NCBI GenBank assembly: GCA_913058395.1
Contig: CAJXQI010000026.1
Coordinates: 1-54,053 of the forward strand
DNA length: 54,053 bases
Direction of reading: 5' to 3'
Source of the DNA: an uncultured Colwellia sp.
GTDB lineage: Bacteria > Pseudomonadota > Gammaproteobacteria > Enterobacterales > Alteromonadaceae
Below, one piece after another: positions 9,493-18,314 of this stretch. A program made the position numbers and the translations under genes. The notes under the pieces were generated by a model. It was not told the origin of the DNA and searched no databases. It worked only from the letters and a program-made list of their open reading frames with translations. Each line of letters begins with the position of its first letter. Positions within the stretch are counted from its first letter, which is position 1.

Positions 9493-10380
9493 ATGTCCAA
9501 TTTCATCATGAAGAAATCACCCGACATCCGGTTATTTATTCCGGTATTCTTATTGAAGAAGCTATCAAAGCATCGTTTAACTGACGGCTTGTATCCTATT
9601 TCTTTAGGGATGACACAAGCCAATAATAACTATAAATTGCAGCAGGACAACAGCCAATGCCATACCTTAATTTACTGTGTATCTGGCTCGGGTGAATTGG
9701 ATTACCAAGGTAAAATAAGAAGCATAGAACGTGGCGATCTTGTTATTATTAATCCTAATACACCTTTTACGTTTAAAATTATAAATACTAGCAAAATAGC
9801 TGAAAATACGGTTTATTGGATTAACTTTACTGGCGACTTAGCACAAGACTTTGCCCAGCGGTTGTTGATGAAAATGGACGCAGGGGTTGCTCATGCCGGT
9901 GTATTGAATAACATTGTCAGCGATTTTGACCATTTACTCGCATTGGGGGCACGGGGTTACACGGCAACCAACGTAATACATGCTGTACATATTTTACAGC
10001 AAGCGTTAAGTTTTTTAGCGCTGCAACTGCGTTTAACCATGTTTAATAACAGTTCAAGTTTTGACCTTGAAGCGGTAGAAGCCTTAATGCGCAATAGTTT
10101 GCATCAAGAACTGAGTTTGGACACTTTAGCTCACTACAGTCAGTTATCGAAATTTCACTTTGCGAAAAAATTTAAGGAGCTAACAGATAGCTCCCCTATT
10201 CAACATTTCATTAATATGAAAATTCAACATGCCTGTTCACAACTAGATAATAGCGATATCGCGATTAAAGACATTGCCAGCGGCCTTGGCTATAGCGATC
10301 CCTATTATTTTTCGCGACTGTTCAAAAAATTAGTCGGTATTTCCCCAAAGCAATATCGAGACTCTCGTCATAGTTTATAA
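9493..10380 (+). CDS. AraC-family transcriptional regulator
   Basis: This 295-residue regulator has an N-terminal cupin-like effector domain (about 30-130, with YCVSGSGELDY and INPNTPFTFK strands typical of AraC_binding) and a C-terminal pair of helix-turn-helix motifs (about 195-290). The first helix region reads LDTLAHYSQLSKFHFAKKFK and the second ends in the family signature GYSDPYYFSRLFKKLVGISP. The start at 9493 has only a weak ribosome site; an in-frame ATG at 9508 is an alternative. It is divergent from the icmF operon, so it most likely controls that operon in response to a pathway intermediate. The effector is unknown. Confidence 0.88.
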   Translation: MSNFIMKKSPDIRLFIPVFLLKKLSKHRLTDGLYPISLGMTQANNNYKLQQDNSQCHTLIYCVSGSGELDYQGKIRSIERGDLVIINPNTPFTFKIINTSKIAENTVYWINFTGDLAQDFAQRLLMKMDAGVAHAGVLNNIVSDFDHLLALGARGYTATNVIHAVHILQQALSFLALQLRLTMFNNSSSFDLEAVEALMRNSLHQELSLDTLAHYSQLSKFHFAKKFKELTDSSPIQHFINMKIQHACSQLDNSDIAIKDIASGLGYSDPYYFSRLFKKLVGISPKQYRDSRHSL

Positions 10381-10389
10381 CGATAAACG

Positions 10390-11583
10390 TTAGTTTAAAG
10401 CCGCCTGATACTGATCTAAAATTTTCTTATGATTACGCTGATGCCAAGGGATCATAGTTTTTGATTTTTCAAGCGCTACTTTTTGCCTTTCAACCGCTTT
10501 ATCTATTTGTTTCAATTCAAAGTATGCTTTGGCAAGCCCTTGATGTGCATAGGCCGATTCAGGATATTGTTGAACAGCTATTTTTAAGATTTCAATGGCT
10601 TCTTCTGGCGCTGTTGCAAGTTTGTCAAAAGCCAACGCTTTTAAAGAGCCTTCAGCGGAAACTTCAAAGCCATACTTTTTCTCGGTTAAATAGTGGTAGT
10701 GTTTCAATATGGCATTTGCACCACGTTTTGATATCGCAGAATCAGGTTTTAACGCTTGATGATAATCATTGAAAATGGCTTCTATACCGTAAACCGCTGC
10801 TAACGCAGGTTGTGACATATAGTAACTACCGTCAAAACGTTTTGTTGTTATATCAAGTTGCGGTAACTGTTCTGCGTTAATAATGTCACTAAGCTGTTCA
10901 AAACCTGCTAACTGTGCCTGTTCGTAGTTACTATCGCTTGTTGATAAAAATACAGTACGCGTGTTACCTGATAATTGTTTGAGCTTTGTTTTAGCGTCTA
11001 GCAAAACATTAGCGTAGTTTTCTGACAATATTGGACTGGCAATAATATAAGCATTAAATAATTCCGGACGATTTAGCAAGGTGTAAAGCCCTAAACTAGC
11101 ATTACCCGTAAAACCATTAAAAATACGAAAACTATTAGTACGATATTGTTCATCTACAGCTTTCAATAAGCCACTGTCGAGAAAGTTAAGTAGTTTTTCA
11201 CCTGTAATGCTAACTTCATCTCCCGCACCTAGTGTTTTTAGCGTTCCTAATGCTTTGCTATAACCACGTGGCGTAACGACAATAGTTTCAAGCCACGGCC
11301 AGTCACCATTATGGCTCATCCAATCATGTAAACCACTTAAATACGGTTGGCTTCTTGGGTGAAAATCAAAAATAACGGTATAACGTTTGTTTGGTTTTTT
11401 GTAATAACTTGCTGGAAGGGTGATATTAAAATCAATCAGCTGTTTACTATCAGCATTTTGTACCGATAATACTTTAATAAAATCTGACTCTGCCAACTCA
11501 ATGGCTTGAGCCTGTTGCACAAACAACATAAATGCTACGGCTTTTAATAGCCTGCTGAGTTGAATAAAAAAATTATTAGCCAT
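10390..11583 (-). CDS. secreted esterase-like alpha/beta hydrolase with C-terminal TPR, altered nucleophile
   Basis: This 397-residue protein (ATG at 11583 after AGGGA) starts with a signal peptide ending near QQAQA. The main domain resembles the esterase D/IroE-type putative esterases: FDFHPRSQPYLSG, TPRGYS and YTLLNRPELFNAYIIASP are all in family order. The last about 75 residues resemble TPR repeats (AYAHQGLAKAYFELKQIDKA). At the nucleophile elbow, where the family has G-H-S-x-G-G, the sequence reads NGFTGNAS, so Ser is replaced by Thr at about residue 159 and the following glycines are altered. Either the enzyme uses Thr, or it has lost hydrolase activity and now binds ligands. It converges with the araC-like gene with a 9-base gap. 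Confidence 0.72.
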   Translation of the reverse strand: MANNFFIQLSRLLKAVAFMLFVQQAQAIELAESDFIKVLSVQNADSKQLIDFNITLPASYYKKPNKRYTVIFDFHPRSQPYLSGLHDWMSHNGDWPWLETIVVTPRGYSKALGTLKTLGAGDEVSITGEKLLNFLDSGLLKAVDEQYRTNSFRIFNGFTGNASLGLYTLLNRPELFNAYIIASPILSENYANVLLDAKTKLKQLSGNTRTVFLSTSDSNYEQAQLAGFEQLSDIINAEQLPQLDITTKRFDGSYYMSQPALAAVYGIEAIFNDYHQALKPDSAISKRGANAILKHYHYLTEKKYGFEVSAEGSLKALAFDKLATAPEEAIEILKIAVQQYPESAYAHQGLAKAYFELKQIDKAVERQKVALEKSKTMIPWHQRNHKKILDQYQAALN

Positions 11584-11690
11584 TATAGATTCTTCCCTGA
11601 ACAAAGTTTTATCATAAAGTAGTGATAAATTAGTATGTTAAATTTAATCGAACAATACTATAAAACTCTACAATCATTTTAATTTAAAAT

Positions 11691-11717
11691 TAAAAAAAGC
11701 CGCATTTGCGGCTTTTG
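11691..11717 (-). terminator. intrinsic terminator of the M14 carboxypeptidase gene
   Basis: The stem AGCCGCA/TGCGGCT (11698-11712) is followed on the minus strand by seven Ts. It lies 45 bases after the stop of the carboxypeptidase gene. It should separate that gene from the esterase-like gene downstream. Confidence 0.8.
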
Positions 11718-11761
11718 CATAACTAATATCAACTCAGTCAAAATCTTAATTGTATTCGCTG

Positions 11762-13798
11762 CTAATGAAACCTTTTAGTCAAACGTACTAAAGATATTGG
11801 TAAAAGCAGTACTAACAGCCAGTTAAATACACCGCCGCCACTGTTCGAACTTTCTGGCGTTACAGTAATAACTTCAATTTTATTTAATGAAATCGTCTGC
11901 TGAGTTGATGCTGCTAAACCATTATTATCTTCAATTAGTAGTTCAATGGTAACATTACCCGCATTAGCAAAAGTATATTGTAATGATTGACCCCCCCCTA
12001 TGACTTCAGCATTAGCGTTACCTTGAATTTTCCCCCATTGATATTTAGTAATTTCGCCATCACTATCTACACTTTGCGAAGCATCAAATGTACAAACAAG
12101 GTCTTGGCACGAAGCAGTAAAACTTGGTACTGGCGCACTATTATCACTGATATTAATAAATACCGATTGCGTCACGCCATATTGCCCGTCACTATTTTTT
12201 CCTCTTATAGTGAGCCGGTGTTGGCCAATTGCTAAATGAGTTATATTAATTTGTGCAATTGCTGTAACTATGCCGTTACTATCAACCTCAAGGTTTTGCG
12301 ATAAAACTTCAATATTCTCGCTGTTGGTGAAAGTATCATCTATAACATATTCAAATTGTGTTATGTCGCTATTAAAATTAGCCAGTGATGATTGTTTAGT
12401 TGTTGAAATAACTTCAAGCTCTAAAATTTCTGCAGGTGAAACCGTCGTTTGATATAAAGAGTTATTAACTTTAACAGAAGAAATATCAGTCCCTGTGGAC
12501 ATTAAATAAGGCGCTTCACTAACTTTTGCCGCATACGCTAACGCTTTTAAGTTATCGGGTAATATTTGACTACTATATTCTGCACAGTTTTGAAAAAATG
12601 AAGAACCTAGTTCAAATGTTATTGCTGCCACGCCTAATTCACCATAGCTAACATTATCGCTTGTGCCATCAGTAGCATATAAACCAATAGATTGTTGAGG
12701 AGCATAATCATTAAACCATGCCAATTTATTACCAAGGTTTACAAAGCCATTGTTATTAGGTGATACACCTTCTTTGTGCCCGTATGGCCATAAAATTAAA
12801 CGCCCATAACTATGTAGATCGATATGCAAACCACTTTTAGTCACAGGAGCTGCATCAGAATCATTAGGGCCACGTTCGTCAGTGAAAATTGATCGAATAT
12901 AATTTGATATTGCTTGAGTTTCAGGCTCTGATTCAGCAGATATGCCGCGATAGACTTCAGAGCATTCATTACCACTTGAGCCATTTGCCGTTACCCCCCA
13001 AGTTTGAGCAAAATTACGATTGAGGTCGACCCCCACTGTTGAGCCAGCACAATGGCTCTGATTAGTGTTTTTACGTTGAAACACCTGGTTTTCAGCTATT
13101 TTTCGTCCATCTGGATTCATGTGAAAAACCAAGTGTACTTCACGATTATCAACTATCCACTGGGCTTCCGCGTTGGTTGCGTATTCATTGAGTAGCCATT
13201 TTGCAAAATCTAAATTTAGTGCAGCAGGAGCATATTCACGTGCATGCATACTACTGTGAACAAATAATATCGGCTTTTGATTGCTAAGTTCACTATTGGT
13301 GATTTTTAGCACCATTAAATCGTAACCACCTTGTTGATTCACTTTCATCCAAGAATCACCAATATCGGACCATGTGGCTAATTTCGGGAATGTATTCGCT
13401 AATGTCTCAGCATCGTCGTAAGTACCTTCAACGGTTGCATAGCAAGAAAACCCTGAAATAGGCTCAACACTCAATTGTTTTTCATTGACCGTTAACGCAT
13501 TGCCGTTGAGAAATGTATTTGAGAACTTTTCAGTCCAACTCATTGCTGGTTCAATATCGAAGCCGCGCAGTTTTAACAATTGCTTTTCTTGTTCAGTTAG
13601 CGTGGCTATTAAGTATTTTTCTTTTGTATTCACTTCCATTATCGCATGATGCAAAGAAATCAGTGCTTGATTTGCTAACTTTTGATCTGAGTAATTTATT
13701 TTTGAAAATGAAGGAGAGTTATTTGCAAAACTTGAAAAACTTATAAAAAGTAATACCGTCATTAAAGCACAGCATTTTTTTCTAACGTTGATTATCAT
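11762..13798 (-). CDS. secreted M14 zinc carboxypeptidase with PKD domain and GlyGly-CTERM tail
   Basis: This 678-residue exported peptidase would remove C-terminal residues from peptides. The ATG at 13798 has AAGG upstream and opens a signal peptide ending at SSFA; an earlier in-frame ATG would put 13 charged residues before it. The M14 zinc ligands are seen in HAREYAP (His and Glu) and HSYGRLILWPYG (His). Substrate-binding residues are in NPDGR and VDLNRNF, and the catalytic Glu is in AAITFELGSS. A PKD-like domain (VPSFTAS, FDASQSVDSDGEI) follows near residue 550-640. The C-terminus is SGGG, then a hydrophobic helix, then RLTKRFH, which is the tripartite GlyGly-CTERM signal cleaved by rhombosortase. 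A surface or type II-secreted fate is therefore likely. Confidence 0.9.
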   Translation of the reverse strand: MIINVRKKCCALMTVLLFISFSSFANNSPSFSKINYSDQKLANQALISLHHAIMEVNTKEKYLIATLTEQEKQLLKLRGFDIEPAMSWTEKFSNTFLNGNALTVNEKQLSVEPISGFSCYATVEGTYDDAETLANTFPKLATWSDIGDSWMKVNQQGGYDLMVLKITNSELSNQKPILFVHSSMHAREYAPAALNLDFAKWLLNEYATNAEAQWIVDNREVHLVFHMNPDGRKIAENQVFQRKNTNQSHCAGSTVGVDLNRNFAQTWGVTANGSSGNECSEVYRGISAESEPETQAISNYIRSIFTDERGPNDSDAAPVTKSGLHIDLHSYGRLILWPYGHKEGVSPNNNGFVNLGNKLAWFNDYAPQQSIGLYATDGTSDNVSYGELGVAAITFELGSSFFQNCAEYSSQILPDNLKALAYAAKVSEAPYLMSTGTDISSVKVNNSLYQTTVSPAEILELEVISTTKQSSLANFNSDITQFEYVIDDTFTNSENIEVLSQNLEVDSNGIVTAIAQINITHLAIGQHRLTIRGKNSDGQYGVTQSVFINISDNSAPVPSFTASCQDLVCTFDASQSVDSDGEITKYQWGKIQGNANAEVIGGGQSLQYTFANAGNVTIELLIEDNNGLAASTQQTISLNKIEVITVTPESSNSGGGVFNWLLVLLLPISLVRLTKRFH

Positions 13799-13910
13799 AT
13801 AAAGCCTTAGTTCATATTTATAAATATCATTCCTCATTGAAATTTAACATTAAATTAACACAACTCACAATTAAACTTTCAATACCAAAATATTACCTAA
13901 TTGATGAAAA

Positions 13911-13933
13911 TAAAAAAGCCACATATGTGGCTT
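13911..13933 (-). terminator. intrinsic terminator after the unknown periplasmic protein
   Basis: An 18-base perfect palindrome, AAGCCACAT/ATGTGGCTT (13916-13933), is followed on the minus strand by a run of Ts. It lies just beyond the stop of the 13962-14732 gene. Confidence 0.75.
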
Positions 13934-13961
13934 CCAAACTATAAAACAATCTTATGCTTCA

Positions 13962-14732
13962 TTACTGCAATGCTAATTGCCAAGTGCCGCTATAGGTACG
14001 ATCGTTAAACGTAGAAGAAGAGTTAGACTCAACTGTTCTGTTTACTCTAACTAAACGAGTGCCATCCGTTTGAAACTGTGAAGTAATTTCACTTTCTGCC
14101 GTCATAGAAAAGAATATATAAGCACTACCTTTACCTGAATAGCTCATTCTCGTTTCAATAGGAATGCCCTCTTCATTGATCAACACTTTATAACTACCTT
14201 TAAATTTACTGACATAACCGCGAATTTTTTTATCATCAATAAAGCTTTCTAGAGGTAGTGTAAAGTCTAGAACTCGAACTTCTTTGTTTAGATACTCAAT
14301 GCGTTCTTCACTAGTAAACTCACCTTGTTCGATGTAGTCTAAAATCGTTCGTGCGGACGAAAGAATTGGAATTAATGATGATGCAGACAATATTTCTGCG
14401 CCATTTAATGCTGGCGTGTCAGCTTCTTCATCAGTCAATTTAAGACGGTTTTCTTGCGCTATTTTTACCAATACATCCTTGGAATAACGAATATCCAAGC
14501 CATTCATACTTTCAGAAAGCGTTGATTGAATTGCACCCGTTTTAAGCTTTTTATCTTTCCCTTCACCCCTAGTTTCAGAAAAAGAAACGTTTAGTAACCC
14601 TGATACAGGTTCACTGCCATTTAACTTAGCTAATGCTTGTTGCAAATCAACCAAACCATCAGCCCAAGCGTTCTGCGTAAATGCAAATGCTAGAAGCCCA
14701 AGCGCAATAGGATGAATATTCTTTGATGTCAT
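13962..14732 (-). CDS. exported protein of unknown function
   Basis: I do not recognise this 256-residue protein. The first 24 residues form a clear signal peptide ending in QNAWA, so it is probably periplasmic. The mature part starts with DGLVDLQQALAKLNG and is dominated by alternating polar/hydrophobic stretches, especially in the C-terminal half (RMSYSGKGSAYIFFSMTAES, TRLVRVNRTVESNSSS), which suggests a beta-rich fold. No cysteine pair, lipobox or transmembrane helix is seen. It has its own terminator and a 245-base gap to the thiolase gene, so it is probably a single-gene unit. An AGG ribosome site precedes the ATG at 14732. Confidence 0.75.
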   Translation of the reverse strand: MTSKNIHPIALGLLAFAFTQNAWADGLVDLQQALAKLNGSEPVSGLLNVSFSETRGEGKDKKLKTGAIQSTLSESMNGLDIRYSKDVLVKIAQENRLKLTDEEADTPALNGAEILSASSLIPILSSARTILDYIEQGEFTSEERIEYLNKEVRVLDFTLPLESFIDDKKIRGYVSKFKGSYKVLINEEGIPIETRMSYSGKGSAYIFFSMTAESEITSQFQTDGTRLVRVNRTVESNSSSTFNDRTYSGTWQLALQ

Positions 14733-14893
14733 AAATTACCTGTTTGTTATTTTATTTATAGGTTTACGGTGTTAGTAGTATTTATACCTAATAGTTGGAC
14801 AGTGTTTCAATACCTATTGATAATATTAATGTTACTAAGTATTTCTTTTTATTTGGTAAGTTAATTGCTTCTTCAAGAAAATCATTTAGAGAT

Positions 14894-14920
14894 CAAAAAA
14901 GCCCACCATAAGTGGGCTTT
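14894..14920 (-). terminator. intrinsic terminator of the thiolase gene
   Basis: The stem GCCCAC/GTGGGC (14901-14906 with 14912-14917) has a 5-base loop and is followed on the minus strand by six Ts. It lies about 60 bases after the thiolase stop codon. Confidence 0.8.
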
Positions 14921-14925
14921 ATTAA

Positions 14926-14971
14926 ATTTAGCTTAACTTAGCTTAGCCTAGCCTAATTAAGCCAAGCTAGA
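14926..14971. repeat. short degenerate TTAGC-type repeat tract in the thiolase 3' region
   Basis: Variants of TTAGC/CCTAGC are repeated several times in direct order and partly self-complementary, between the thiolase stop codon and its terminator. The tract looks like simple-sequence slippage. A function is not evident. Confidence 0.4.
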
Positions 14972-14977
14972 AGCTGA

Positions 14978-16162
14978 TTACATCATTTCAACCGCAATAG
15001 CAGTTGCTTCGCCGCCACCAATACACAAAGAAGCAAGACCTTTACTTAAACCTTTGTTTTTCAATGCATGGATTAATGTAACCATGATACGTGCACCACT
15101 CGCACCTAATGGGTGACCTAGCGCACAAGCGCCACCATGAACGTTAACTTTCGCTACGTCTAAATCAAGCTCTTTAATACCTAACATAGTTACCATGGCA
15201 AAGGCTTCGTTAATTTCAAACAAATCAACATCTGCAGTTGTCCAATTAGCTTTTGCTAATACTTTTTGCATAGCGCCAACCGGTGCAACGGTAAACTCTG
15301 CTGGTTTTTGTGCATGCATAGCATGTGCAACAATTTTACATAATGGCGTCAAACCACGTTTTTGTGCTTCTGACAATTTCATCATCACAAGTGCCGCTGC
15401 ACCATCAGAAATTGAACTAGAGTTAGCTGCTGTGATAGTACCGTCTTTCTTAAATGCAGGACGCAGGCTTGGAATTTTATCTGGGCGCGCATTACCTGGT
15501 TGTTCATCAATTTCAAAAACAGAATCACCGCGACGAGATTTAATGGTTACCGGCGCAATTTCATTGGCAAACGAGCCATCAGCAATTGCCGCATTAGCAC
15601 GTGCTAAAGAACGGATTGCATAAGCGTCCATGTCTTCACGTGTAAACGCCGACTCATCAGCTGTTTCTTGTGCGAAACAACCCATTGCAATACCGTCGTA
15701 AGCATTTTCTAAACCATCAGTCATCATGTGATCAAGCACTTGACCGTGACCCATTTTAATACCTGAACGCCCTTTAGGTAATAAGTGCGGTGCATTAGTC
15801 ATACTTTCCATGCCGCCAGCAATAGCAACATCAATTGAACCGGCTAATAAAGCATCATGTGCTTGCATTGCCGCTTTCATACCTGAGCCACATACTTTGT
15901 TAATGGTGGTACATGCCGTTGAAAGGTCTAAGTCAGCTTCTAATGCTGCTTGACGTGCAGGTGCTTGCTTCAAACCAGCAGGAAGTACACAGCCCATGAT
16001 TACTTCATCAACTTGGTCATTTGATAAATTAGCCGCTTGCATTGCACCACGAATAGCAGTTGCACCTAAAGTGGTAGCACTAACTGCTGATAAACCGCCC
16101 ATAAAACCGCCCATAGGGGTACGTTTGGCAGCAACAATAACGATAGGATCTTGAGTAGACAT
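14978..16162 (-). CDS. acetyl-CoA C-acetyltransferase (acetoacetyl-CoA thiolase)
   Basis: This is a 394-residue thiolase with the nucleophilic Cys in INKVCGSGMKA (about residue 91), the conserved NEAFAM segment, His in GGACALGHPLGASGARI and the C-terminal Cys in LCIGGGEATA. It splits acetoacetyl-CoA to two acetyl-CoA and can also run in reverse. The ATG at 16162, six bases after GGAGAG, is preferred over a start ten codons upstream. The gene is divergent from liuR and the intergenic region carries LiuR-like palindromes. It therefore belongs with the leucine pathway, whose CoA-transferase yields acetoacetyl-CoA. It may also receive acetoacetyl-CoA from the icmF operon. AtoB/PhaA/LiuF-type names all fit, so no symbol is assigned. 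Confidence 0.92.
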   Translation of the reverse strand: MSTQDPIVIVAAKRTPMGGFMGGLSAVSATTLGATAIRGAMQAANLSNDQVDEVIMGCVLPAGLKQAPARQAALEADLDLSTACTTINKVCGSGMKAAMQAHDALLAGSIDVAIAGGMESMTNAPHLLPKGRSGIKMGHGQVLDHMMTDGLENAYDGIAMGCFAQETADESAFTREDMDAYAIRSLARANAAIADGSFANEIAPVTIKSRRGDSVFEIDEQPGNARPDKIPSLRPAFKKDGTITAANSSSISDGAAALVMMKLSEAQKRGLTPLCKIVAHAMHAQKPAEFTVAPVGAMQKVLAKANWTTADVDLFEINEAFAMVTMLGIKELDLDVAKVNVHGGACALGHPLGASGARIMVTLIHALKNKGLSKGLASLCIGGGEATAIAVEMM

Positions 16163-16264
16163 AAGGCTCTCCGACAAAGTGTTGTTAGACATTATTCGAT
16201 AAATGTTGACTGAATACAGGCATTAATCGATAAGAATTGCGCAACAGATTACCCCATATTAACC

Positions 16265-16280
16265 TTTACGCCAACGTAAA
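16265..16280. promoter_or_regulatory. candidate LiuR operator on the thiolase side
   Basis: The 16-base near-palindrome TTTACGCCAACGTAAA has arms TTTACG/CGTAAA and differs from the site beside liuR at only two central bases. It lies about 100 bases upstream of the thiolase start. Its similarity to the partner site and its position point to control of the thiolase promoter by LiuR. Binding is inferred. Confidence 0.6.
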
Positions 16281-16457
16281 CTTTGTCGACCTTTAGTCTA
16301 ATAAGTTTGATTAATGGCTAAATTGACCATCATTCTTTACAGTTACTTTTCAATTTTGGCTGTAGAAATTCCGCGCTAATGTTGAAAGCAGTTTTAAATA
16401 TCTGCATACAACAGCAATCACCAATAACATCCTATTTACATTCAAATACACTTGCAC

Positions 16458-16473
16458 TTTACGTTAACGTAAA
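16458..16473. promoter_or_regulatory. candidate LiuR operator upstream of liuR
   Basis: TTTACGTTAACGTAAA is a perfect 16-base palindrome 42 bases before the liuR start. MerR-family regulators bind such dyads inside stretched promoters, and gammaproteobacterial LiuR sites are known to be of this kind. The remainder of the roughly 320-base thiolase/liuR gap shows no other recognised feature. Confidence 0.7.
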
Positions 16474-16515
16474 CTTGTTGTAAGGTATCCAACAGATAAA
16501 GTAAGCGAGTTAACT

Positions 16516-16920
16516 GTGAGCACAAGAATGAGCGATAAAAATCAAGTCACCTTCTCTATTGGCGAATTAGCCCGAGAGTTTGATATCACCACTCGAAGTA
16601 TTCGTTTTTATGAAGATCAAGGGTTGATACTCCCTACTCGCAAAGGACAAACAAGAATATACAACCAAAGAGACAGAGTTCGACTAAAGTTAATTCTACG
16701 CGGCAAACGCCTAGGCTTTTCGTTAGCAGAAACGGGTCGTTTGTTTGAACTTTACGACGCTGACAAATCAAGCGCAACACAATTAAAAACCATTATGGAT
16801 TTAATTGCTAATAAGAAAAATGATTTAACTCAGCAATTAGAAGATATAAAAGCCGTGTTAATTGAATTAACCGGCCTAGAAAATAACTGTCAAGATGCAT
16901 TAGCCAATATCAATAAATAA
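16516..16920 (+). CDS. liuR: MerR-family regulator of leucine/isovalerate degradation
   Basis: This 134-residue MerR-type protein has the winged helix at the N-terminus (FSIGELAREFDITTRSIRFYEDQGLI, given here in two parts: FSIGELAREFDITTRSIRF then YEDQGLI), a GKRLGFSLAET segment and a C-terminal dimerisation coiled coil (about 85-125). It lacks the Cys cluster of metal sensors. The start is either GTG at 16516 or ATG at 16528. LiuR proteins repress or activate the liu operon in response to a branched-chain acyl-CoA intermediate. The gene heads the liuR-liuA-liuB-liuC-liuD-liuE set and is divergent from the thiolase, with operator-like dyads between, which supports autoregulation and shared control. 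Confidence 0.88.
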   Translation: MSTRMSDKNQVTFSIGELAREFDITTRSIRFYEDQGLILPTRKGQTRIYNQRDRVRLKLILRGKRLGFSLAETGRLFELYDADKSSATQLKTIMDLIANKKNDLTQQLEDIKAVLIELTGLENNCQDALANINK

Positions 16921-16971
16921 CAATTGATAAATAGAGCGCAACAAGTAAATAGCAGCAAGACAACTAAAAAA

Positions 16972-16981
16972 GCGTTAACGC
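16972..16981. promoter_or_regulatory. possible weak LiuR-like palindrome between liuR and liuA
   Basis: GCGTTAACGC is a perfect 10-base palindrome sharing the CGTTAACG core of the upstream operator but lacking the TTTA/TAAA outer arms. It lies 50 bases before liuA. It could allow separate control of liuA, but may be chance. Confidence 0.3.
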
Positions 16982-17030
16982 AAAGAACTAATTAGCGTTA
17001 ATACGACAAACAATTATTAAAGGTACTACT

Positions 17031-18212
17031 ATGATTTCTACTTTCTCATCAATGAATTTTAACTTAGGCGAAACTGTTGACATGATCCGTGACACGGTTA
17101 ACGCTTTTGCTCGCGATGAAATTGCACCTCGTGCAGCACAAATAGATATTGATAATGAGTTTCCTAACGACTTGTGGCGCAAATTTGGTGACCTAGGTTT
17201 ATTAGGCATGACAGTAGATGAAGAGTACGGTGGTTCTAACTTAGGTTACTTAGAACATATGGTTGCTATGCAAGAAATTTCACGTGCTTCAGCGTCTGTT
17301 GGCCTAAGCTACGGCGCTATGTCGAACTTATGTTTAAATCAATTAAACAAAAATGGTTCACATGAGCAAAAAGCAAAATATTTACCCAAGCTTTGTAGCG
17401 GTGAACATATTGGTGCATTGGCGATGTCTGAGCCGAATGCCGGTTCTGACGTAGTAAGTATGAAACTCTCTGCTAGAAAAGTCACTGGTGAAAATGGTGA
17501 CAAGTACATTCTTAACGGTAACAAAATGTGGATCACTAACGGTCCTGACGCTAATGTTTTTATTATTTATGCAAAAACAGATACTAGTGCCGGCTCTAAA
17601 GGCATTACCGCTTTTATCGTTGAACGTGACTACCCTGGTTTTTCTCGTCATCAAAAACTAGACAAGTTAGGTATGCGTGGCTCTAACACCTGTGAACTAG
17701 TATTCCAAGATTGTGAAGTACCTGCAGAAAACATTTTAGGTGAAGAAGGCAAAGGTGTTCGCGTACTTATGTCTGGCTTAGATTACGAACGTTTAGTATT
17801 AACCGGTGGCCCATTAGGTATTATGGATGCATGCATGGATTTAGTTGTACCTTACATTCATGACAGAAAGCAATTTGGTCAATCAATTGGTGAGTTTCAA
17901 TTAATTCAAGGCAAAATTGCTGACATGTACACCCAAATGAATGCGGCTAAATCATACGCTTACATGTGTGCAATGGCTGCAGATCGCGGTGAAACCACGC
18001 GTAAAGACGCTGCTGGTGTTATTTTATATTCTGCCGAGCTTGCCACTAAAATGGCACTTGATGCTATTCAGTTACTTGGTGGCAACGGTTACATCAATGA
18101 ATTCCCAGCGGGTCGTTTATTACGTGATGCTAAGTTATATGAAATTGGCGCCGGCACTTCAGAAATTCGCCGTATGTTAATAGGCCGTGAGTTATTTAAC
18201 GAATCAGTTTAA
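17031..18212 (+). CDS. liuA: isovaleryl-CoA dehydrogenase
   Basis: This 393-residue FAD enzyme oxidises isovaleryl-CoA to 3-methylcrotonyl-CoA, the first committed liu step. It has the standard ACAD layout: N-terminal helical domain, [13 protein letters not shown] and [11 protein letters not shown] in the beta domain, and [20 protein letters not shown] near the C-terminus. The catalytic Glu lies in [10 protein letters not shown], the position specific to isovaleryl-CoA dehydrogenases and different from the C-terminal Glu of other ACADs. This supports the assignment strongly. It follows liuR by 110 bases and has AAAGG upstream of its ATG. An 85-base inverted repeat follows 17 bases after the stop, before liuB. 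Confidence 0.95.
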   Translation: MISTFSSMNFNLGETVDMIRDTVNAFARDEIAPRAAQIDIDNEFPNDLWRKFGDLGLLGMTVDEEYGGSNLGYLEHMVAMQEISRASASVGLSYGAMSNLCLNQLNKNGSHEQKAKYLPKLCSGEHIGALAMSEPNAGSDVVSMKLSARKVTGENGDKYILNGNKMWITNGPDANVFIIYAKTDTSAGSKGITAFIVERDYPGFSRHQKLDKLGMRGSNTCELVFQDCEVPAENILGEEGKGVRVLMSGLDYERLVLTGGPLGIMDACMDLVVPYIHDRKQFGQSIGEFQLIQGKIADMYTQMNAAKSYAYMCAMAADRGETTRKDAAGVILYSAELATKMALDAIQLLGGNGYINEFPAGRLLRDAKLYEIGAGTSEIRRMLIGRELFNESV

Positions 18213-18229
18213 TAACATAAATTGAGCTT

Positions 18230-18314
18230 AGCCATTTAATCGATACTGTTGTCAAAAATACTCACTTACATATGTAAGCTCCGGGTATTTTTCTTCAGTA
18301 TCAAATAAATGGCT
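18230..18314. repeat. 85-base imperfect inverted repeat with nested palindrome between liuA and liuB
   Basis: The outer arms (18230-18248 and 18296-18314) match at 16 of 19 positions. A second pair, AAAAATAC and GTATTTTT, lies inside them, and a perfect 14-base palindrome CTTACATATGTAAG (18265-18278) sits at the centre. The transcript could fold into one long hairpin right after liuA. It may attenuate or protect the operon mRNA, or be a copy of a dispersed palindromic element. The rest of the 317-base liuA-liuB gap shows nothing recognised. Confidence 0.65.
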
